DNA of 64,000 nucleotides from Alitta virens (taxonomy: Eukaryota; Annelida; Polychaeta; Phyllodocida; Nereididae), in contig OW028576.1 in assembly GCA_932294295.1 (NCBI GenBank), positions 44,184,247-44,248,246 of the forward strand, given 5' to 3'. Positions within the stretch are counted from its first letter, which is position 1. The number at the start of each line of letters is the position of its first letter. The notes under the pieces were generated by a model. That model saw only the letters and a list, made by a program, of their open reading frames with translations. It searched no databases and had not been told where the DNA came from. Of this stretch, positions 1-9,066 are shown one piece after another. Both the position numbers and the translations under genes were made by a program.

Positions 1-689
1 GCTTTTTGGAGTGTCCGGTTGAGAAAGCGCCGGTACAAAACAAAAATTAACTTTTGTGTCTAACTTGTAGCGTACACAGAACTGCTCCACTCTCTTTCAT
101 ATTCATACTCTGGTTAATATATTTTTTCCTACATCTTGATGCATTGTGTAGTTCTGCAGTCACTGTAAGTAAAGGTTTTATGACAGCTATTTTCACAGAT
201 CTAAATCTAAACAATTTTTATCATTTTAAGCATAGTCTGATTGATGAAAGTAAAAAGTTATAGATAGATAGCATTTCCCGCCTTTTTCGGAGGGCTGCAT
301 CTTGTGGCTAGAACCTCTTCTGATGATTCAAGTCAATGTGATTGGCAAATAATGCCAGCGTAGGATAAAATTACAGCCCAAAAACATTAAGAAGCTGTCG
401 CACAGCTATGTTCGCCTACGTACTAAGCCACAATGCGATACTCCCCCGGTAACTTTTGCTTTCATCTGGAAACCAAAATGTTGACAAAGACATCATGGAC
501 ATCACAAACTGAGAACAAAAGTTCTTTCCCCCTTTCATACAATAATTCATACTCAATTTATACCCATAGACTCATTTAATCTTTAAGAGTATTTGTCCAT
601 TTTGTGAAAGTCATTAGAATTACAACACAGAGGAAAACAAATCCAAACAATTAGGATATTTTTATGCTTTTTGTGAAGCAATCTACATA

Positions 690-860
690 GGTGAGTATGA
701 AGATTCAAGGATCCCGAGCAGAGACAGTTACAAATGCTGCATTTGCATTGCATTTTAAATGCATATGCACTTGCAAACATTTGCACTTACATTTGCATTT
801 TTTAAACTGAATATTTACATTTGCATTTGATTTTAAAACATTTGCATTTTTTCAAATGTC
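690..860. repeat. CATTTGCATTT-rich degenerate repeat
   Basis: The motif acatttgcattt recurs at irregular spacing. A related stretch lies at 3490-3575, inside the opposite half of the foldback-like element, so it may be part of the inner arms. No coding signal. Confidence 0.5.
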
Positions 861-1334
861 TTTCTAAATGCTAGTTTAGGTAAGACTTGAAAATAAGCAC
901 ATACTAATATTGTAAGTTATAATTAATTACTTGTAATATAACTTACACAGATTTAAAACTTCACACAGTAGATAGTTCATTACAAATTGATAAACAATTA
1001 TTAGCTAAAAAGTCTTCACAAAAGAATGAAAAAGTGGCATTTATTGTATAGGTTAATGTTGCTCAAATTGTCAATTACTCAATCAATAAGAGTTGTATAT
1101 ACATCATGTTTCTTATATTATTATCTGCTATTAAAGTGTGCATTGAAACACTTTGAGGTATTTTTAGTACACATCATATTTACCCCATGGTGTCTTGTGT
1201 TACCTATTTGATAAGCTGTCCAATGTATTGATGATCTCTTTTCTAATATCATTTATCTTATCTCATTTTAAATGATGCATTTTATCAGATTTTTACGGTG
1301 GCTGGGATAGGACATGCACTTTTTATTTTTTATT

Positions 1335-1447
1335 TCGTTCTCACGAAATAGTATTCATGCAGGATTTCGTTATAACGACATAGTATTTCGTTATAATGAA
1401 TTACTAATTTGTTCAAACGAAATACTTATTTTGTTTGGACGAAATAT
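1335..1447. repeat. Array of ATTTCGT...ACGAAAT short palindromes
   Basis: About five consecutive imperfect palindromes of 16-18 bp, each with an ATTTCGT-like left half and an ACGAAAT-like right half around a short centre (for example atttcgttctcacgaaat). They sit just inside the left end of the nested element. A single related copy is near its right end (about 2833-2855). Confidence 0.6.
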
Positions 1448-2273
1448 TAGTCCCTACAAGATCCTTACAAGATCCAAGAAGTGCTGACACTGGTTTTCCA
1501 GTGAACCCATCAAAGTTACCTTCTTTTTAACAGAATAAGACACAAGAAAAATGCACACTGTTAATTTAGAAATGGCTTGGAGAAATTAGACCAGGAGAGG
1601 ACACTGGGGTACATCAAAGGTAGAATTAGGCCCCCCCCCCTCCTCCCAACCCCCTCCAAACATTTCCAACCCCACCCCTGCAGTTTCGTTAAGTGCATTT
1701 GATTGAAAACCTATTTCTGGTCATGCTCTTCTGTTGTGATACTGATGCCTATCTGTCTGTCTATCTATCTATCTGGGTTGTAGATAAATTAGGTTATCCC
1801 CTACTGAAGAGAAAGGGTGTAGCCACATAGGGGGGGGGGGCGATATGGGGTCAGATCCCCCACACCCCCACCCCAAGGCCCTTTAGAAGTTGGAATGAAA
1901 AATTTGAGAATTTCACCTCTGCGGTATGTTAAGCCAAAATTATATACTATTTAATGTTATTATTTAGTTAGTGTGAACTTAAATAGTGTTATAAGTTTCT
2001 TTTTCTTTTCAAAATTTTTAAAGAGCTCAACCTCTTCAAAATGTTAGCTCTGGTTGCGACCCTCCCAAAGGAGTTCCACCACTGGTCAAATGACTTTGAT
2101 TTCATGACTTACATTATGTAGGCCTATAAGCATGCAGTCCCCTCTTGTCTTATAGCTGCAGCCAATTTTATTTTTTCGATTTAATAACCTGGTATTCTGT
2201 TTGTCATCTTTTTCTACTTGTTGTGGTGTATATATGTATGCAGATAAAGATATCATATAGTGTGCTTGATAGG

Positions 2274-2300
2274 ATAGGATAGGATAGGATAGGATAAGAT
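2274..2300. repeat. AGGAT pentanucleotide microsatellite
   Basis: Five to six tandem copies of ataggat/aggat inside the nested element. Confidence 0.8.
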
Positions 2301-2511
2301 GCTTTTTCCCCCATTCCAGGCAATCTTCATGTGCAACTTCTCAGCTGAATGGCATTTGGAGATGTTCCCTTGTACTTGGTGTCTATGCTTAAGCAAATAA
2401 AATTCTCCATACATGTGTAACGTAAGTGCCTGTGTCTCTCTCTTTCAGTTGATAATCAACCCTTGTGAGTGGGAAAGAACTTGCCTAAAAGGGCTGCACT
2501 AAGTTCACTTT

Positions 2512-2537
2512 CTGCTATCTATCTATCTATCTATCTA

Positions 2538-2583
<46 letters not shown>

Positions 2584-2690
2584 TCTTTATCAATCAATCA
2601 ATCAATCAATCTACCTATCTGTCTATCTATCCATCTATCCATCTATCTATCTATCTATCTGTCTGTCTGTCTGTCTGTCTATCTGCCTTG
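2512..2690. repeat. Compound microsatellite (CTAT)n (AT)n (TCAA)n (CTGT)n
   Basis: A continuous run of several simple tandem repeats that follow each other with little interruption. There is no coding or promoter signal. Confidence 0.9.
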
Positions 2691-3915
2691 ATATTAGACT
2701 CAGATTAGGGGCAACAACTGACACCACTTGTACAATGTGTTATATATGTTATTCTATCATTGACTATTGAATGCAGGTCAACTTACTTAGACTGAGTAAT
2801 TCTTCTGGCCATATATCAGCAACAGTTTAACGTATTTTCCGTGAGTACGAAATACTATTTAATTCCCACAAAATGAAAAATAAAGAGTGCATGTCTTAAC
2901 CCAGCCATCGTAGATTTTAACTATTTTATGGTATGTTTTGATGCAATTTCTCTCTGTACAAAGAGGTTAAATAACTACTATTAAAATTATAATTCTTAAG
3001 CTATTTTTTCAAAGGTCAATTTAGTCATGCTAAATCTGAACAATAGAGAAGAGGAATTTCCCTTCTACTGACTGTCACCCTTTCTTATGTAATTCCTAAC
3101 AATAGGGGCTCAGCAAAACAGTACATTTAATTGGCTATTGTTGACCTAGAAAATGTCCTAGATTTAGACCTCTATTTTGCCAAACATGTGGTCTTTGTTT
3201 AATCACCCAGTGAAACTGAGTAAAATATCAGGTGCAATACTTGAATACTACACAATAAATAAATATTGTTAAACATTACCTAAACATAACATTTTGTTCA
3301 CTGCAACATTGGCATTTATTAATGAATGAGTGAGAATATTACATAAGCGTCTTTACCACAATGATTTGATTATAGAGGGATAATATAATAATATAATACA
3401 GTGGAAATTCCTAATCATCACTATAGTTGGCCACTTCCATTTTTAAATCTTTAATTTAAAAATAATTGTTATATATCTTGATACTTTTTTTAGGTGTATT
3501 ACATTTGAAAAAAGCAAATACATTTGCATTTAAATGTGTTTCTAAAAGTTCATACTTGCATTTGCATTCTATAATTAAGATGATGAAAATAATTTAGAAT
3601 TTTTAAGGTACCAAAGGTAGCAGTTACCAAATGCATCCACCAGGGGAGCTAAAGTCTTATGCATCAGATCGAATTTAGCTTTTCTTACTTTTCTCACAAA
3701 AGAAAATCCAGAAAATAAATTTTCATTATGGATTTTCTAATTGTCTGTGAAAAAACCTGTCATAAAAAAACCTCTATACTTACAGTGACTGCAGAACTAC
3801 ACAATGCATCAAGATGTAGGAAAAAAAATATTAACAAGAGTATGAATATCAAAGAGAGTGGACCAGTTCCGTGTACGCTCAATGTTACACACAAAAGTTT
3901 GTTCTGTTTCATTAC

Positions 3916-5410
3916 GGCGCTTTCTCAACCGGACACTCCAAAAAGCTACCGTTTGCGTTACGGTAAAAAACGTCATTTTTTCAATTATTTTGATATATCA
4001 CATCTTCGACGTGCTCGGAAAATTCCGAAAAAATTCTAGAACGTAAACCTTTGCCCTAAGTATCTTTTGGCGCAAAAACGGAAAAATCACGTTTGACCGT
4101 TTTCGAGGAATATGCGATAGCGAAGCTAGCTACCTGGCAGCTACCCGAATCTAAGGCCTAATTACACCCACTTAACGGGTGCACAGGTCAGTTTTACATA
4201 TTGCAAAAGTTAGATACAAAAGTTAATTTTTGTTTTTTACCTTTACTGTCCCAACCGGTCAACCGGTAAATTTACAATTGCAGCTACGGCAAAAGAGGTT
4301 GTTTTTGAGTTTTTTTTATATTTCAGAGCCGTAACTCTTCGGAAAATTCTGGAAAAATTCTAAAATGTAGACCTATGCCGAATGTATCTTTGTGTCAAAA
4401 ACAGTAAAGATCCATGAAACCGTTTACGAGAGGGTGGCAAAAAAGAGGCGAGCCAAATTCCAGCTACCTGGCAGCTACCCGAAAGTACTAATGAATTTGA
4501 CCCCTTTAAGGGTTGCAAAGACTAGTTTTGTCTATGCTAAAAGTTAGACACAAAAGTTAATTTTTGTTTTCTACTGGCGCTTTCTCAACCGGACACTACA
4601 AAAAGCTACCGTTTGCGTTACGGTAAAAAACGTCATTTTTTCAATTATTTTGATTTATCACATCTTCGACGTGCTCGGAAAATTCCGAAAAAATTCTAGA
4701 ACGTAAACCTTTGCCCTAAGTATCTTTTGGCACAAAAACGGAAAAATCACGTTTGACCGTTTTCGAGGAATATGCGATAGCGAGGCTAGCTACCCCGCAG
4801 CTACCCGAATCTAAGGCCTAATTACACCCACTTAACGGGTGCACAGGTCAGTTTTACATATTGCAAAAGTTAGATACAAAAGTTAATTTTTGTTTTTTAC
4901 CGGTACTGTCCCAACCGGTCAACCGGTAAATTTACAATCGCAGCTACGGCAAAAGAGGTTGTTTTTGAGTTTTTTTGATATTTCAGAGCCGTAACCCTTC
5001 GTAAAATTCTGGAAAAATTCTAAAATGTAGACCTATGCCAAATGTATCTTTGTGTCAAAAACGGTAAAGATCCGTGAAACCGTTTACGAGAGGGTGGCAG
5101 AAAAGGGGCGAGCCAAATTCCAGCTACCTGGCAGCTACCCGAAAGTACTAATGAATTTGACCCCTTTAAGGGTTGCAAAGACTAGTTCGGTCTATGCTAA
5201 AAGTTAGACACAAAAGTTAATTTTTGTTTTCTACCGGCGCTTTCTCAACCAGTCACTCCAAAATGCTATCGTTTGCGTTACGGTAAAAAACGTCATTTTT
5301 TAAATTATTTTGATTTATCACATCTTCGAAGTGCTCGGAAAATTCCGAAAAAATTCTAGAACGTAAACCTTTGCCCTAAGTATCTTTTGGCGCAAAAACG
5401 GAAAAATTAC
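3916..5410 (+). repeat. 660-bp dimeric tandem repeat, just over two copies
   Basis: The block starting ggcgctttctcaacc begins at 3916, 4576 and 5236, an exact spacing of 660 bp. Each period has two related halves of about 330 bp: near the middle the sequence restarts with a variant beginning after tttttgttttttacc (about 4246 and 4906). Each half ends in aaaagttaga(c/t)acaaaagttaatttttgtttt. The third copy loses similarity after about 5407. The 103-codon frame at 3728-4039 is a chance reading of this repeat and the foldback arm. Confidence 0.85.
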
Positions 5411-5436
5411 ACTGAACTGTTTTTGAGTTATATACA

Positions 5437-5560
5437 TGGAAAGTTCGGGTAGCTGCCAGGTAGCTGTCAGGTAGCTGGGTTCGGGTAGCTAACTTTACAC
5501 CTTCAGGTAGCTGCCGGGTAGCTGTCAGGTAGCTAGGTTCGGGTAGCCAACTTCACTGAT
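5437..5560 (+). repeat. GGTAGCT minisatellite
   Basis: Repeated units of about 22 bp of the form ggtagctg(c/t)c(a/g), mixed with ttcgggtagct. The same words occur in reverse complement inside the 660-bp repeat (agctacctggcagctacccgaa near 4130, 4460 and 5120), so this minisatellite looks like an expanded inverted fragment of that repeat. Confidence 0.7.
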
Positions 5561-5896
5561 CTATATATGTCTTCTGATCACTATACTTACCCAGCAGTAC
5601 ATGAGCAGAATCTACCAAATGTCTGTTTTCTTGTTGAATATTATACAAAACAATGGCTTCCTGTCATCTTCACTCCTAGACTGCATCCATCACCTGTCAA
5701 ATCTAATATAGACCCTATTTTTTTATCTTCTTTTTTTACTATTCAGTCTTAAGAAAGTAAGTTAAACTTATCTCACCCGCAAATAGCAGTTTGTAGCACA
5801 ATTACCCTGTGGATTTAATTGGTTTATACGTTTAAGTAACTATTTACTTTCTTCAAAGTATTATACAATATATTATATATAGATATGTTTATATGT
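5561..5896. other. AT-rich spacer, no gene seen
   Basis: There is a short chance frame at 5567-5752 and a run of ta-rich sequence at 5860-5890. I see no splice-flanked coding block. It separates the left repetitive region from the first trace of the 12.2-kb unit. Confidence 0.5.
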
Positions 5897-6469
5897 CGTG
5901 GAACAATGTCAGCTGATATGCAAACATTTACTCTCAATAGTATATATACTGTAAGGCCTAATGAAAATTTTAGATATTAACATTTTAGATGTCCCAGGCT
6001 ACAAGATCTTCACAACACTGGCTGGTTTGAATAATTTGAATAATTTCACACCAGGCACGTGATTGGCGTGGGGATATTCTAAAAAGCGGGGTGAGAGTAG
6101 CGGAGTAGCCTAAATATCACTGCAGACTGCTACAATGTGTGCCCTCTGGCGTTAATACGACATAACTGAGCGGTTGCCCGCTACTTTTCCTCCCTTTCCC
6201 TGCTACTAACCCCCCCCCCCTTTTTACAAAGTGTGCCATATGCATTGTTCGACTACAATAACATCATTTTAGTTATTAAAAAAATTGCCTATATAAGCCT
6301 TTTCCACATTTCTCCATCACAATAGGACAATGATCTGATCTACCCTCCCCCCCCCCAGAAAAAGTTCTTTTTTTTTAACTTTTAGCACACTAGGTTATAC
6401 TGTGTGAACAAAAGACCTGGCATGATTTGTTTAATCAGTTTCCTCAGTGGCAACTATTTTATTTCACAT

Positions 6470-6560
6470 GTCTGTTTTGACAGATCAGGCTCGGACACCT
6501 CGTTCAAAACAGACCACTGACGATTGTGGTTTTCCTATATAAAATTTGAATTGAATTGTA
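6470..6560 (+). mobile_element. Retroelement 3' end with stem-loop, unit 0 copy
   Basis: An inverted pair gtctgttttga / tcaaaacagac flanks a roughly 20-base loop, followed by ttttcctatataaaatttgaattgaattg. The layout (stem-loop, then a short A/T-rich repeating tail) fits the 3' end of a truncated non-LTR retrotransposon or SINE. Further copies lie at about 22320-22410, 34500-34600, 46720-46815 and 58940-59035. Confidence 0.5.
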
Positions 6561-7019
6561 TTAGCCCAGCTTACCATGCTAATTAGCAGTCTATCTGCTA
6601 CCCGCTAATTTCTACCCGCTTTTTAGATTATCCCACTGACGTACTCCCAAACAAAAAGTACGTGCTGGCCTAATCCTAAAAAACTGTTGAACAGGAAATG
6701 TTCAGGATTGTCACCACCTCAAACCTGGCTGAACTAATAGAATAAAGTTTTATCAATATTCTCACCAAATTAACGAGCACAGGGGGCTGTTATTTCCTTA
6801 AAAAATCCCCAATTTAAGCGAGAAATTTGATTGCATATCCTGTGCGTTGAAAGCAAGCGCATTGCCTGACAGTGGCCTCGAAATTAAACACCAATTTTCT
6901 AAATCTTTCTTCCAAGCTGATAAAAATCTTTTTTTGAGTATATAGTGTATTATTTGTTATTTCATATTGAAATCTGACCAGACTGACGTTAGGCACTCTC
7001 TGTGTATATGTTAATCTGT

Positions 7020-7160
7020 GTCAGCATGTCAGCATTTCAGCATGTTGTATTGTTGATGTTAAGATGCAGAAATGTCAAAATGTCACTGATGCATTCCTTG
7101 ATGTCAAGATGTCGACATATCAAAATGTTAATGTAAGATATCAAAATGTCAACATGTTGC
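7020..7160 (+). repeat. Short degenerate repeat of atgtca words
   Basis: Variants of aaaatgtcaacatgt and cagcatgt recur at about 10-20 base spacing. Found only in unit 0. Confidence 0.6.
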
Positions 7161-7396
7161 TACTGGTCTAATGCCAAGTCATTAATTTGAGATAAGCTGT
7201 CCTTGGCAGAAATAATATCAAAATTTATGATTCCAGTAATGATAATATCCTATGTGAAAACATTTACTTATATATTTTAATGTACAACCGACAGCTGCGA
7301 AAAATAGAAGAAAATGGTTTATTACTATTATGTTATCATTAATCATATGATACAAGTCTCACTATCAATTTAATTGGGGTTAATATAGGTGAGCAC

Positions 7397-9066
7397 TGTA
7401 GTAAAAGATGGACTGCTTTGCACAGCTGGCAATGCATCTTCTATCATTTTCCATGGGGCTCACTCCTCCTGCTTAAAAATAATAATGCCCTGTATCCTGT
7501 CTGGGTTAAAAATTCCAGCTCAGCAATCTCTGCTAAGTTGCAAGTAATAAGTATCTCCATCTGAATGACTTGAATGCCAGGTCAGGATATCGAATATATA
7601 CAGAACCAAAATGTATATTCATACTGCATGTCAAACATCTTTATTTTCACAAGTTTATGGTGGAACACTCACGCCAACATACCCAAGTCATGCATCACGT
7701 CATCAATGATCAAAAAATTAACATCATACTGACACATTACAATTAACAAATTGTGCCCCCACTAACATTAACAGTGTGGTTTACCAAGTTGGACATTAAC
7801 AATGAAATGATATATTTACATTGGTGCAAGATGTACACCCAACAACAATAAGAACAACATGATATATATCTTATGAAGTTTCATACACTACTGCTTAATA
7901 AATATAAAAACATTTCATTGCTCGCACCCAAGTGGTTCATCAAATATATTCAAAAGTGAATTGTATCCATCAAAAGTATGACAATAATGATAATTAATGC
8001 ATATATAGTAAATATGTTACATTAAACGCTAATAAATAGGGAACTGAGGTGAATGATGCAGTTTCCAGCCAATCAAGCTGATATTTTCCTACTACAAAAT
8101 CTTGCAGACTGGAATAATTGATCTACAAGGTAACACTGCTTAATCCATTAATTGCAATCACCCTCAAGATGTAAATTTCAATATGAGAGAAAAACTCCAA
8201 GGTAAAATTATTGTATCTTACACAAGTTACAATGCCCACATGTCTTCAAGTTGGACATTTTAATGCAGGCCTTCAACAGTGTTTATTAAAGCACCCAAAA
8301 ACATTGCACGCTTGTCGCTTAAGCGTCGCTATGCACTACATATGACCATCACTGTTTAACATTAGGGCTGTTTATTGAGGGTCATGCCTAAAATCAATAC
8401 TCGAGACCTCCAAAGCGATCAATACTCGAGTATTTAAGTTTTCTGTGTGATTAGTACAGACACCAATTTCGTGAAACAGTGGGAACCCTAATAATCAACA
8501 TGTCATGAACGTCGTCATACGATACACGTTAGAAGAAGAGACATTACAAATTCTCATCAGCAGAGTTCAGAAAAGCACCCCATCACATTGTATACTAAAG
8601 GGCCATCGTGTAGTACACATGAATAAATATTTTATATTTTCAGCCCTGTGACACATTTGTTTAATTAAAAATTGCCATCAGCAATGTCCAGAAAAGCACC
8701 CCTTCACATTCATACATTTGAGTTAGCATATATTTACACATGAACATCACTTTTTAAAATGAACAAATTTTGATATCTTCAGCTCAGTGACACATTTTGT
8801 ACTGAGTTTACAAAGTCCTGTCAGAACCTGACAGTCTTTACAGATAATGTAACTTTAAAGCATATTACCATATTACATACATATAACACTCAATTTTTCA
8901 CCATCAATATATTGAAATACATGTAAATACAAATTGCACAAATCATTGCTATAGAAGCTGTAATTTGTTGTTATTAGCACCCACCTATACAGTCCTGACT
9001 AAAATCTCATTCAAGGTGCATGATGACAAAATGTTCAATATCCACTGCAAAGCGATACTGTATTCT
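7397..9066. other. Single-copy spacer downstream of gene 2, probable 3' UTR and flank
   Basis: AT-rich, with no convincing open frame and no counterpart in U2-U5. It lies 3' of the gene 2 stop codon on the minus strand. Several minus-strand AATAAA-type words could serve as polyadenylation signals (for example the tttatt at about 7641), but none can be singled out. Confidence 0.4.

Larger units (their letters stand above)
1288..2918. mobile_element. Nested MITE-like element with roughly 80-bp inverted ends
   Basis: 1288-1365 and 2833-2918 are imperfect inverted copies: both include GGCTGGG, then (on their own strands) gacatgcact and a tttatttttt-like run followed by TTTCGT-type motifs. The interior has C and G homopolymers (1629-1640, 1832-1841), microsatellites and no open frame of note. 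It looks like a non-autonomous DNA element. Confidence 0.5.
1..3946. mobile_element. Foldback-like composite element with long inverted arms
   Basis: Bases 1-235 read as an imperfect reverse complement of 3741-3946. Both arms carry the same landmarks in mirror order: the GGCGCTTTCTCAACCGG block, a run like acaaaagttaatttttgttt, the GTACAC block, cctacatcttgatgcattg and ctgcagtcactgtaagta. The outer ends of both arms are made of the 660-bp tandem repeat that continues to the right, in inverted orientation, so the repeat probably also continues left of the window. No transposase frame is visible inside. The interior is AT-rich with microsatellites and a nested second element. It may be a foldback-type element with tandem-repeat arms, or a MITE-like element inserted within an inverted satellite. 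Confidence 0.55.
5897..7396 (+). repeat. Degraded tail of the 12.2-kb unit (unit 0)
   Basis: 5897-6565 aligns with 21851-22410 (shared landmarks: gtggaacaatgtcagctgatatgc, gtagcggagtagcctaaatatc, the poly-C runs, cagatcaggct). 7159-7396 aligns with 23199-23437 (gctactggtctaat, caaccgacagctgc). Between these, unit 0 has its own sequence and a short-motif repeat where later units carry a retroelement end. This marks the left limit of the array. Confidence 0.75.
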
